Origin: Treponema maltophilum ATCC 51939
Lineage (GTDB): Bacteria; Spirochaetota; Spirochaetia; Treponematales; Treponemataceae
Assembly (NCBI RefSeq): GCF_000413055.1
Contig: NZ_KE332518.1
Location: 1,613,583 to 1,677,582 of the forward strand
Direction of reading: 5' to 3'
Length of the DNA: 64,000 bases
Made by a program: the position numbers and the translations under genes. The notes beneath the pieces were generated by a model. That model did not search any database. It was not told the origin of the DNA and was given only the letters and a program-made list of their open reading frames with translations. The number at the start of each line of letters is the position of its first letter. The first letter of the stretch is position 1. This document shows, piece by piece, positions 50,065 through 57,522 of the stretch.

Positions 50065-51175
50065 AAAGCACTCCTTCCGATATATTTTCGTTTACCGCTT
50101 CTTCGGTTTCCAAACAAAGAGAAGCGGCGGCAATTCCCGCTTTCACGCTTTCGCGCAAACTCATATTTTTTAATATCGACCACGCGATAGCCGCAGTCTG
50201 ACTGTCGCCCGCTCCGGTCGTATTTTTTATGAACTTTCCCTCGCTCATAAACGAAGGGATTGTAAGATGCTCCGCCTTGTCGGCGCAAAACAAGCCCTCA
50301 GCTCCCAACGAAATATACACGCGCTGCACACCTTTGTTGAGCAAAAAAGAAGCGTATTCTTTCGCTTCCGATATAAGGTCTTTTTTTGATGAAAACGATT
50401 CCGGCGGCAAAAACGGCGCACCGTCGCACAAAACCCGCGCTTCAAGTTTATTCGGCGTAACGGCAAACAGTTTATGCAGTACCGGCAACAGCTTTACGGC
50501 CTTGTGCGCCGAAACCGGTTCGGCAATAACCGGAACGCGGCTGCGGTTCGCCAAAAATTCAATCGTTTCGGCAGGAATATTCGTGTCTACAATGCACAAT
50601 GCCGATTTGTCGATGAGCGGCAGTTTTGTTTCGATAAACGAGCGCGACAAATGCGCATAGATGTCCATATCGTTTACCGCCATAAACATATCGCCGAAAT
50701 TATCGTTTATGCATACATAGGATGAGCTGACTTCACTTTCCACCGTAAGCGAAGCGGATATATCGATTCCGCATTCAAGACATTTTTGCTTTAACATGGG
50801 AGCGTAGGTGCCGCCGCCGAACACGCTGATAAAATGCACGGGAACTCCGAGCAGGGCCAAATTGCACGCAATGTTAAAGCCCACCCCGCCGGCACATACG
50901 CTTATTTTGCCGGGATTGGAATCCGATTGGCGCAGCGAAACCGACGGCGTCGCTTTTATATCCACATTGACGGCACCGACTACGGTAACCGGCTGCAAGC
51001 GGCTTACAACATAGCCCTTGCCCAAAATCAAGCCCTTTTTTATTAAATTGGAAATGTGAACCGAAGCGCCCGAACGGGTGATGCCCGCCTTTTTTGCAAG
51101 CTCTTCCTGCGAAATAAGAGGATTTTCCCGTATCCACTGCAAAATCTGCCGCTCGCGTGCGGTTACGTTTTTCAT
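50039..51175 (-). CDS. psuK: Pseudouridine kinase (PfkB family) with N-terminal winged helix
   Basis: A 378-residue protein that should phosphorylate pseudouridine before cleavage by PsuG. Residues 1-60 are a winged helix-turn-helix (ARERQILQWIRENPLISQEE, then KKAGITRSGASVHISNLIKK), common in YeiI-type kinases and likely to regulate its own operon. The PfkB domain follows, with VCAGGVGFNIACNLALLGVP and the ATP-site motif NTTGAGDSQTAAIAWSILKN. The catalytic Asp of GAGD is present. A promoter (TTGACT, 17 bp, TATGCT) lies upstream, and a MITE-like element abuts it. Confidence 0.92.
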   Translation of the reverse strand: MKNVTARERQILQWIRENPLISQEELAKKAGITRSGASVHISNLIKKGLILGKGYVVSRLQPVTVVGAVNVDIKATPSVSLRQSDSNPGKISVCAGGVGFNIACNLALLGVPVHFISVFGGGTYAPMLKQKCLECGIDISASLTVESEVSSSYVCINDNFGDMFMAVNDMDIYAHLSRSFIETKLPLIDKSALCIVDTNIPAETIEFLANRSRVPVIAEPVSAHKAVKLLPVLHKLFAVTPNKLEARVLCDGAPFLPPESFSSKKDLISEAKEYASFLLNKGVQRVYISLGAEGLFCADKAEHLTIPSFMSEGKFIKNTTGAGDSQTAAIAWSILKNMSLRESVKAGIAAASLCLETEEAVNENISEGVLYERIREIP

Positions 51176-51199
51176 ATAAGCATATCCTTATTTAAAACA

Positions 51200-51228
51200 A
51201 GCATATACTCAAACCGACAAAAAGTCAA
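51200..51228 (-). promoter_or_regulatory. psuK-psuG promoter
   Basis: On the minus strand TTGACT (51223-51228), a 17-bp gap, and TATGCT (51200-51205). AAGGAT precedes the start. The MITE-like element C begins 9 bp upstream of the -35. Confidence 0.6.
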
Positions 51229-51236
51229 GTTGCCTG

Positions 51237-51410
51237 CAGGAATTCCGTATAAACGCAAATCGGCAAAAAAATGATTTATTTCCGGTAAAAGCGTGTGAAA
51301 AGCAACCGTTCAGGCAATTCGCTTCGCTCATAAGCCATTCACGGTCGCTTTTCACACGAGCTTCTCATAAACATATATTTTTTGAACACTTTTCGCATCC
51401 TGAACCCCTG
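51237..51410. mobile_element. MITE-like element C (short form)
   Basis: A 174-bp element. The left end CAGGAATTCCGTATAAA (51237-51253) keeps 13 of the 17 bases of the intact end in element B; the right end (ending 51410) reads CAGGGGTTCAGGATGC on the complement. The internal hairpin has a perfect 12-bp stem, CGTGTGAAAAGC (51292-51303) with GCTTTTCACACG (51347-51358). Its loop shares 34 identical bases with element A. Relative to A and B the middle section is missing. No target duplication is visible. Confidence 0.68.
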
Positions 51411-51459
51411 CCCGCTTAAAAGGGGAATTTTTTGAGTCAAAATCTCCGTGCTTATCAAC

Positions 51460-51487
51460 TTGACATTACGGAAGTATTCGGTAAAAT
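51460..51487 (+). promoter_or_regulatory. Promoter of the small lipoprotein gene
   Basis: Perfect TTGACA (51460-51465), a 16-bp gap, and TAAAAT (51482-51487), then AAGGAG ahead of the ATG at 51510. Confidence 0.7.
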
Positions 51488-51509
51488 ATGTATTTATAAG
51501 GAGAACACT

Positions 51510-51881
51510 ATGAAAAAGAAACTCACAATTTTAACGGTGATTATCGTTGCCGCCCTTTTTATGTATGCGGGCTGCGATCTTTTAACGGGGACTTACCGCG
51601 ACGATATCCGCATACCGAGTTCCGACGGAGTGCTCACACTGGCGGTGTTCCGCTATAATTTTATTACGAGATCGGGAAAATATAGAATCGAAAAGTCGGA
51701 TCATATGCGGATAGAAAGCGGCAATATAAAAATCTACGGTTGGACAGAAAAAAGAGTTATACTGTCGAATCGAAGATTGCCCGGCGGAGGCAGCAGTCTG
51801 GACTATATAGAAACTATGTATGATAATAAAATAATGCAATATTATACAATTGCAACTTTCGACCTCTCGCCCTTGCTTTAA
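51510..51881 (+). CDS. Small lipoprotein of unknown function
   Basis: A 123-residue lipoprotein with signal sequence KLTILTVIIVAALFMYAGCD, lipid-modified at Cys 22. The mature part is beta-rich (RKIE-type strands around DHMRIESGNIKIYGWTEKRV). No family is recognised. AAGGAG lies 8 nt before the ATG. It stands alone between the psuK promoter region and fumC. Confidence 0.78.
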   Translation: MKKKLTILTVIIVAALFMYAGCDLLTGTYRDDIRIPSSDGVLTLAVFRYNFITRSGKYRIEKSDHMRIESGNIKIYGWTEKRVILSNRRLPGGGSSLDYIETMYDNKIMQYYTIATFDLSPLL

Positions 51882-51920
51882 TTATAAGCTTTTTACAAAC
51901 AGCCGTAGAGCAAAGAACAT

Positions 51921-53297
51921 ATGCAGTACCGAAGCGAACACGATTCAATGGGAGAAGTTTTAGTCCCGAAAGATGCGTATTGGGGCGCACAAACCGAACG
52001 CAGCAGGCAAAATTTTAAAATCGGAGCGGGAATCGAAACGATGCCTGCCGAAATAATCCATGCCTTCGGCGTGCTGAAAAAGGCGGCCGCGCGCGCAAAC
52101 GCACGGCTCCTTCCGCACAAAATGAATGCCGAAAAACTGCGCGGTATAGAAAGCGTATGCGATGAAATTTGCAGCGGAAAGTTGGCCGCCGAATTTCCGC
52201 TTGTCGTGTGGCAGACGGGAAGCGGCACCCAAACGAACATGAACGTGAACGAAGTTATCGCAAACCGTGCGAACGCTCTTGCCGGGAAAAAACTCCTCCA
52301 CCCGAACGACGATGTGAACATGAGCCAATCGTCGAACGACACGTTCCCGACGGCGATGCACATCGCCTTTGTTCTTTCGATCGAACATAAACTGATTCCC
52401 GCCGCACGCGCTTTGGTTCAAACCTTCCGCAAACTCGAAAAAGAAAACCGGCATATTATCAAAATAGGACGCACGCACTTACAGGACGCCGTTCCCATCC
52501 GTTTTTCGCAGGAAATAAGCGGCTGGCGTTCATCGCTCGAACAGGATATTGCATTGCTGAATCTGTCTTTAAAGCCGCTGCGTTCCCTTGCACTCGGCGC
52601 GACGGCGGTCGGCACGGGATTGAACGCGCCCAAAGGCTTTGCAAAAGAAGCGGCGCATCAAGCCGGCGAAATTGCGGGCAGCACTTTTAAACCGGCGCGA
52701 AACAACTTCCATGCGCTTACAAGCAAGGATGAAGCGGTGTTCGCGCACGGCGCCGTAAAGGCCCTCGCCTGCGACATGATGAAAATCGCAAACGACGTGC
52801 GCCATTTGGCGTCGGGCCCCCGCTGCGGCTTGGGGGAAATCTTCATTCCCGAAAACGAACCCGGCTCTTCGATTATGCCGGGAAAGGTGAACCCGACGCA
52901 AGCCGAGGCGGTAACCATGGTTGCCGTTCACATTATGGGAAACGACGCCGCACTTTCAATCGCGGCAAGCCAGGGCAATTTTGAATTGAACGTATTTATG
53001 CCCCTTATTGCGTACAACTTTTTGCAGTCGGTGCGGCTTTTATCGGAAGCGATTCTATCGTTTACGGAACACTGCGCATCGGGCATTCGGGCGAACAGGG
53101 AACGCATGAAGCGCAATGTCGACAATTCCCTCATGCTCGTTACCGCACTCAACCCGCACATCGGCTACGAAAAAGCGGCAAAGGCCGCACAAAAAGCCCA
53201 TCGCGAAAACATCAGCCTCAAACAGGCGTGTACGGATTCGGGCTTTTTAACCGCCGCCGAGTTTGACAAACTGGTACGGGCTGAAAACATGGTGTAA
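51921..53297 (+). CDS. fumC: Class II fumarate hydratase
   Basis: A 458-residue enzyme of the fumarase/aspartase superfamily, interconverting fumarate and malate. Signatures are WQTGSGTQTNMNVNEVIANR, the PNDDVNMSQSSNDTFPTAMH segment, the catalytic GRTHLQDAVPIRFSQE region, and the superfamily motif GSSIMPGKVNPTQAEAV. Full length for FumC. The stop codon directly abuts the left copy of the 39-bp direct repeat. The start context has AGAGCAAAG, a weak ribosome site. Confidence 0.94.
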   Translation: MQYRSEHDSMGEVLVPKDAYWGAQTERSRQNFKIGAGIETMPAEIIHAFGVLKKAAARANARLLPHKMNAEKLRGIESVCDEICSGKLAAEFPLVVWQTGSGTQTNMNVNEVIANRANALAGKKLLHPNDDVNMSQSSNDTFPTAMHIAFVLSIEHKLIPAARALVQTFRKLEKENRHIIKIGRTHLQDAVPIRFSQEISGWRSSLEQDIALLNLSLKPLRSLALGATAVGTGLNAPKGFAKEAAHQAGEIAGSTFKPARNNFHALTSKDEAVFAHGAVKALACDMMKIANDVRHLASGPRCGLGEIFIPENEPGSSIMPGKVNPTQAEAVTMVAVHIMGNDAALSIAASQGNFELNVFMPLIAYNFLQSVRLLSEAILSFTEHCASGIRANRERMKRNVDNSLMLVTALNPHIGYEKAAKAAQKAHRENISLKQACTDSGFLTAAEFDKLVRAENMV

Positions 53298-53336
53298 GCG
53301 GAATCAGCTCCACAACAGCCAGAGCACAAGGGCGGC
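53298..53336. repeat. 39-bp direct repeat, left copy
   Basis: An exact copy of 54057-54095, beginning GCGGAATCAGCTCC and ending GCACAAGGGCGGC. The right copy holds the last ten codons and stop of the transporter gene, so the left copy is a duplicated gene end without the rest of the gene. The VapBC module lies between them. Confidence 0.93.
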
Positions 53337-53348
53337 AATTCACTACCC

Positions 53349-53768
53349 TCACTTATATACAAATATATTTTCGACTTTAGCTTTATTATGCAGTCTGTAT
53401 ACATCAAAGTCGGCATCTATACTGATTATGCGGCGTATTCCTCTTTCTTCTGCCGCTACAACTAATGTTGCATCCGCAAAGTCCATCGGTCTATCACAAT
53501 ATTTTTTTGTCAGCTCTATTATTCGCTTTATATCAGTCTGCTTGATTTCATGAATGATAACGCCTTCTTTCATGACCCAGCTTAAAAAATTAATTTGAAC
53601 TTCCATATTGAAATCAAGCATATACATTGCTTCCGTCAATACTGCCGTAGTGGATATAAAACGATAATCGGTATTTTTGATGAATTCTACAATAGCGCGA
53701 TGATATTTATCATCCCTATCAAATAAAGCGATAAGCGGCCCGGCATCAATGAGAACCGTATTTACCAT
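53349..53768 (-). CDS. VapC-type PIN-domain toxin ribonuclease
   Basis: A 139-residue PIN-domain protein. The acidic metal-binding residues are in LIDAGPLIALFDRDDKYH, TTAVLTEAMYML, PMDFADATLVVAAE and ISIDADFDVY. Toxins of this type cleave tRNA or rRNA when not bound by the antitoxin. It overlaps the upstream antitoxin gene by 23 bp, in the usual antitoxin-first order. The base composition is more AT-rich than that of the flanking genes. The RNA target cannot be predicted. Confidence 0.9.
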   Translation of the reverse strand: MVNTVLIDAGPLIALFDRDDKYHRAIVEFIKNTDYRFISTTAVLTEAMYMLDFNMEVQINFLSWVMKEGVIIHEIKQTDIKRIIELTKKYCDRPMDFADATLVVAAEERGIRRIISIDADFDVYRLHNKAKVENIFVYK

Positions 53769-53997
53769 GCAGCTTTTCCTTTATTTTTTTCTTATATGAA
53801 ACCGACAAATCACCGCGGCCGCTGCCGTATTGTCCGAAATACATTTTTCCCGATTCATATGAACTCATTCCCGAATCTTCCGTATGGAAAAAAATATCAA
53901 GCGCTTCTTTTATCAACTCGCTTTTGTTTTTTTCCTTTAGAGCGGACAATACATTCAGTCTTTGTTCATATTCAAGCGGTAATCGTACGGTAGTCAT
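53746..53997 (-). CDS. Ribbon-helix-helix antitoxin (VapB-like)
   Basis: An 83-residue DNA-binding antitoxin. The N-terminal ribbon-helix-helix is MTTVRLPLEYEQRLNVLSAL followed by KNKSELIKEALDIFF. The C-terminal half (SSYESGKMYFGQYGSGRGDL) is probably the toxin-binding tail. ATG 53997 was chosen over GTG 54003 because GGAGG lies 7 nt upstream of it. It probably represses its own promoter through the palindrome at 54010-54027. Confidence 0.87.
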   Translation of the reverse strand: MTTVRLPLEYEQRLNVLSALKEKNKSELIKEALDIFFHTEDSGMSSYESGKMYFGQYGSGRGDLSVSYKKKIKEKLHGKYGSH

Positions 53998-54009
53998 AGG
54001 CACACCTCC

Positions 54010-54046
54010 GTATTACAAATGTAATACAACCATTGCCGCTTGTCAA
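54010..54046 (-). promoter_or_regulatory. Toxin-antitoxin promoter with operator palindrome
   Basis: TTGACA on the minus strand (54041-54046) with a -10 region around TTACAT/TACATT. This overlaps the inverted repeat GTATTACA-AA-TGTAATAC (54010-54027), a likely ribbon-helix-helix operator. Confidence 0.72.
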
Positions 54047-54056
54047 CACTCGATTT

Positions 54057-54095
54057 GCGGAATCAGCTCCACAACAGCCAGAGCACAAGGGCGGC
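54057..54095. repeat. 39-bp direct repeat, right copy
   Basis: The original 3' end of the ArsB/NhaD-type transporter gene (last ten codons and stop, plus 6 bp). It is identical to 53298-53336. The distance between copies is 759 bp. Confidence 0.93.
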
Positions 54096-55334
54096 CGAAG
54101 CGGTGGTAATAAGCGTAAACGGAACGCCGATTTTGCACCAGCCGGCAAACGACAGAGGGCAATCGTGCTTTTTTAAAATTCCCATCGCGGCTATGTTTGC
54201 CGAAGCGCCGAAGGGCGTCAAGTTGCCGCCCATGCAGGAACCGACCAACAAGGCAAACATATACAATTCGCTTTTTAAGCCCATATCCTGCGCAAGAGTC
54301 GCGGCAACCGGCAGCATAACGATAATATAAGGCACGTTGTCGACAAAGCCCGAAATCAAAACCGATACGAAAATGATAACAAAAAAACCCGCGATTTTAT
54401 TATCGCCGATGACGCCGCGTAAAAAAAGCGCGAAGTCTTCGAGCAAGCCCGTTTCGGAAATGGTGCCGATGACGACGAAGATTCCGATTAAAAATCCGAT
54501 GGTTTCCCAATCGAGTTCTTTTACAAGCACGGCCGTTTTGCGAAAACCCTCTTTGCGCACAAGATAAAACCACAATAAACCGCCGACACCGAGCAAAAGC
54601 ACGATGAGCCCCGAATATTCAATATGAAAAAACGAACAAAAAGCCAAGGCGGCTATCATAACAAGCAGCAAAACGGTCGGGAACAGAGAAAGAACGGGCG
54701 CACGCTCAACTTTGATTTTTTGCTTTCCGGCTTTCGCAAAATACAGATAAAAATACAAAGCGCCGGCAATCATGCCCGCCTGCACGACAAAGAAAATCGA
54801 CATGCGCCCCTGATACACAAAAAAGTCGTTAAATCCGTAACCGGCATAAGACGCGAATATCATCGAAGGAGGATCGCCGACCAAGGTTGCCGTCCCCTGC
54901 AGGTTCGCCATAACGGCAAGGCCGGTCATAAAATACACCGGCGTAATGCGCAGTTTTTTACACACCGAAAGCGCAATGGGCGCCATAACCAGCACGGTCG
55001 CAACGTTTTCGACAAAGGCCGAAATAATACCGGTCATAACCAAAACGGCGGTAATGGCGCTTCCCGTATTCGGCATCGAATCGATGATCGTATCGGCAAG
55101 GCGGTTCGGAACGCGCGAATACAAAAAAAGCTCGGCAATAATGAGCGAGCCGATATAGATGCCTAAAATATTCCAATTTATAAGCGTTAAAAGCGCGTGG
55201 GCGGCGGGAACCGCACCGATAACGATAACCAGCGCGCCGGCACCAAGCGAAATCCAATGTTTTTTTGACGGAAATATAACGACAAAAACATACATAAGCG
55301 CCGCGAGCGCCAGAACAATCCACTTCATTTCCAT
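54063..55334 (-). CDS. ArsB/NhaD-type ion transporter (SLC13-like)
   Basis: A 423-residue integral membrane protein with ten or more helices, of the ion-transporter (IT) superfamily that includes ArsB, NhaD and CitM. The two-fold internal repeat is clear: GIISAFVENVATVLVMAPIA in the first half and LISGFVDNVPYIIVMLPVAA in the second, with NLQGTATLVGDPPSMIFASY and GGNLTPFGASANIAAMGILK as the paired hairpin motifs. Substrate could be Na+/H+, arsenite or a dicarboxylate; the position beside fumC hints at a carboxylate but is weak evidence. GGGGAG precedes the ATG. Its end is duplicated at 53298. Confidence 0.88.
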   Translation of the reverse strand: MEMKWIVLALAALMYVFVVIFPSKKHWISLGAGALVIVIGAVPAAHALLTLINWNILGIYIGSLIIAELFLYSRVPNRLADTIIDSMPNTGSAITAVLVMTGIISAFVENVATVLVMAPIALSVCKKLRITPVYFMTGLAVMANLQGTATLVGDPPSMIFASYAGYGFNDFFVYQGRMSIFFVVQAGMIAGALYFYLYFAKAGKQKIKVERAPVLSLFPTVLLLVMIAALAFCSFFHIEYSGLIVLLLGVGGLLWFYLVRKEGFRKTAVLVKELDWETIGFLIGIFVVIGTISETGLLEDFALFLRGVIGDNKIAGFFVIIFVSVLISGFVDNVPYIIVMLPVAATLAQDMGLKSELYMFALLVGSCMGGNLTPFGASANIAAMGILKKHDCPLSFAGWCKIGVPFTLITTASAALVLWLLWS

Positions 55335-55480
55335 GCCACATTCTCCCCTGCCCGTCGGCTACAGACACTGTTTTGCCGAGTAATGCCGCTATAATAACCG
55401 TTACGGCACAGAGAATCAAGTATGAATCGGCCGTTTGAATCGGTCGTTTTAAATCGAGTTTTATACGGTTGCCCGGTTCT

Positions 55481-56083
55481 TTAGTAGCGGATTGCGACTC
55501 CAAGCCCCAAACGATCGGCGCCGACTGCGGGCACCAGCGTCACCTTTGTTTTCAAAAGGAGGGCGTCTTCCAGCTTTTTATTGTGCGAAGAAGCAAAAAC
55601 AATCGGCCTGACGATGCCGAATATCCAAGAGCCGAGACAAAGAGCACCGCCCGATACGAACAGAGCCGCCGCGGTATCGGGATTTGTCTTAAAAAGAATT
55701 AAGCCCGAAGTGATACAGCCGATTCCCGCAAGCCCCGTGCCGAGGTTGATAAGACCGCCTGCCGTATCGTGCTGTACAAAAGAGCCGATACCCAAATTCG
55801 GCGGAATGCCGATAAAAAAAGAAAACGCATTTAAAGCGACGGACGGAAGCGCGTCGGTTTTGCCCTTTTTATAGAGCGCGGCGCGTTCGTGATAGGGAAT
55901 TTCGAGCGCCAGCTTTTGAATGTCCGCCTTATTCGCATCGAGATCTTTCATCAATATGTCGATCCGCGCGACATTGTCGGCAACCGTATCTTCGTTGTAT
56001 ACGGCTTCTTGAGCTTTCGCTTCCTGCAAAAAAATGCCGGCACAAATAAAGGCTGCGGCGGCAATAATAAACGTTTTTTTCAT
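55481..56083 (-). CDS. P13-family outer-membrane porin-like protein
   Basis: A 200-residue exported protein with signal peptide (FIIAAAAFICAGIFLQEAKA). The segment LNAFSFFIGIPPNLGIGSFV followed by HDTAGGLINLG is characteristic of the Borrelia P13 channel family and its treponemal relatives. Several short hydrophobic stretches follow, then VTLVPAVGADRLGLGVAIRY at the C-terminus. P13 is an integral outer-membrane protein in Borrelia; channel activity here is inferred. AAGGA precedes the ATG. It lies 17 bp after the upstream lipoprotein gene, probably in one operon. Confidence 0.83.
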   Translation of the reverse strand: MKKTFIIAAAAFICAGIFLQEAKAQEAVYNEDTVADNVARIDILMKDLDANKADIQKLALEIPYHERAALYKKGKTDALPSVALNAFSFFIGIPPNLGIGSFVQHDTAGGLINLGTGLAGIGCITSGLILFKTNPDTAAALFVSGGALCLGSWIFGIVRPIVFASSHNKKLEDALLLKTKVTLVPAVGADRLGLGVAIRY

Positions 56084-56100
56084 ATTCGTCCTTCCGGCTT

Positions 56101-56643
56101 TTATTTTGAAAACGCTTCGTCGATTCGGTCGATAAGATCGCGCGTAACGGTAAACCGTTTAACCGAGCCGTCGTCGAGCGTAATTTCCAAAAGGGCTTTC
56201 GAATCATACAGCGCTTGTAAAACCTCTTCAATGCGTTCTTTTTCAAGGGTCGTCGTTACGCGTAAAAGGCCTTCTTTTTTGCTGCGTCTGAGCATCGAAA
56301 GATTTTGTAATTCCGCGACGGCCGAATCGGTCAACACAAAACGCGCGGCGGAAATAAACGCGTCGGTTTTGCAGTTCAGTGTAAAATTGACATACGCATC
56401 GGTAACGTATGCGCGGCCGTCTTTTTGATAGGTAAAATCGATAAGTACAAAGGCTTTATCGTCTTTGTCCGCACAAATCATTTTTGCCGGCCGCAGATAA
56501 TACTGCAGATAACCGGAAGATGCGTAGGTAACGAGGACTTTTTCGTTGCCGGATGCATGCGGAATCATCATACAGCCCGAAAGAAAAAAACAGATACATA
56601 CGCTCGCTAAAAGAATTTTTATTTTTATTATTTTTATTTTCAT
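56101..56643 (-). CDS. Lipoprotein of unknown function
   Basis: A 180-residue lipoprotein. The signal sequence KIKILLASVCICFFLSGC carries the lipid Cys at about residue 24. The mature protein looks like alpha/beta with a long helix (EKERIEEVLQALYDSKALLE) and a final strand-turn SVKRFTVTRDLIDRIDEAFS. No family is recognised. ATG 56643 was chosen because it begins the basic n-region; the longer frame to 56670 adds an implausible stretch. It is the first gene of a pair with P13. Confidence 0.8.
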   Translation of the reverse strand: MKIKIIKIKILLASVCICFFLSGCMMIPHASGNEKVLVTYASSGYLQYYLRPAKMICADKDDKAFVLIDFTYQKDGRAYVTDAYVNFTLNCKTDAFISAARFVLTDSAVAELQNLSMLRRSKKEGLLRVTTTLEKERIEEVLQALYDSKALLEITLDDGSVKRFTVTRDLIDRIDEAFSK

Positions 56644-56741
56644 CGTATGATATGGAATGTTATAAAGCAAAAAAGAAAAAGGGACCGAAAAAGCCGCAGA
56701 CCGTTAAAGCCTGCGACGATTTCGGCACCCTTACGGTTTCC

Positions 56742-57032
56742 TTAGTCTCCGGAAACAACCGTGGTTACGGTGCAGTAAGGAATAATGGGGCTTGCGGGCC
56801 AATTGATACGAATATCGACCGTTCCGACTTTTTTGATGCCGCCGTTTTTAGCAGCCATCTGAACGCCGCCTTCACCTTTCAACGGGAAACAGAAAACAAA
56901 ACTCTGAGAAGCTTCACCGACTTTTGAACCTACCGTACCGGTAGCACCGGCATCGAAGGGCATCGTCGTGGAGCACGCGGCAAGCGCAATAAGAGCAAGA
57001 GCGCATACCAACACCAATACAATTTTCTTCAT
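56742..57032 (-). CDS. TRL-like family lipoprotein
   Basis: A 96-residue lipoprotein with signal sequence LVLVCALALIALAACSTT, lipid-modified at Cys 20. The mature part matches the TRL-like family: KVGEASQSFVFCFPLKGEGG then VQMAAKNGGIKKVGTVDIR, where the AAKNGGI-K motif is the family signature. These small envelope proteins are common in spirochaetes and of unknown function. A strong AGGAGG ribosome site lies 8 nt upstream of the ATG. Confidence 0.87.
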   Translation of the reverse strand: MKKIVLVLVCALALIALAACSTTMPFDAGATGTVGSKVGEASQSFVFCFPLKGEGGVQMAAKNGGIKKVGTVDIRINWPASPIIPYCTVTTVVSGD

Positions 57033-57158
57033 AAAGAAAACCTCCTATAAGATATACTACCATTATAATTCGTTTTGGATAAAAATCAAGAGGCAAACAA
57101 AATAAATTAAAAAAATGAATATCCGTAAAAAGATTCCGATTAAAAAAAACTTCCCCTC

Positions 57159-57187
57159 TTGACTTTTTTAGCGCGCTTCGGTATAGT
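57159..57187 (+). promoter_or_regulatory. Promoter of the tRNA-Leu/tRNA-Gly unit
   Basis: TTGACT (57159-57164), a 17-bp gap, and TATAGT (57182-57187), about 40 bp before tRNA-Leu. Confidence 0.78.
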
Positions 57188-57227
57188 ACATATCGTTCGT
57201 AAAGGCTAGGTTTTCTGCCGGCTAAGG

Positions 57228-57308
57228 GCGAGAGTGGTGAAATTGGCAGACACGCCGGATTTAGGTTCCGGTGCCCTAGGCATAAGGGTTCAAGTCCCTT
57301 CTCTCGCA
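57228..57308 (+). tRNA. tRNA-Leu (anticodon TAG)
   Basis: 81 nt with a long variable arm. The acceptor stem is GCGAGAG with CTCTCGC, the anticodon loop TTTAGGT gives TAG, and the T loop GGTTCAAGTCC is normal. CCA is not encoded. Confidence 0.95.
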
Positions 57309-57350
57309 TAGTCGTTTAGACCGTGCGAAGCGCTTGATTGGTTTTTACTT

Positions 57351-57422
57351 GCGGGAATAGCTCAGTGGTAGAGCGCCACCTTGCCAAGGTGGATGTCGCG
57401 GGTCCGACTCCCGTTTCCCGCT
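57351..57422 (+). tRNA. tRNA-Gly (anticodon GCC)
   Basis: 72 nt. The acceptor stem is GCGGGAA with TTCCCGC, the anticodon loop TTGCCAA gives GCC. The T arm is CGGGTCCGACTCCCG. CCA is not encoded. Confidence 0.95.
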
Positions 57423-57431
57423 CGAAGCGAA

Positions 57432-57466
57432 AAGCGGTTCGGAGTAATCTGAATCGCTTTTTTTTT
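57432..57466 (+). terminator. Rho-independent terminator of the tRNA unit
   Basis: AAGCGGTTC (57432-57440) pairs with GAATCGCTT (57451-57459, one wobble), followed by a run of nine T. Confidence 0.8.
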
Positions 57467-57522
57467 ACAAAAATTATTCTTTAAAGTTAAAGGTTCCGGG
57501 AAAACCGGAAAAAGGAACCGCT

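Noticed and set aside
51227-51420. A target duplication around element C
   Set aside because: The flanks AAGTTGCCTG and CCCGCTTAAA are unrelated.
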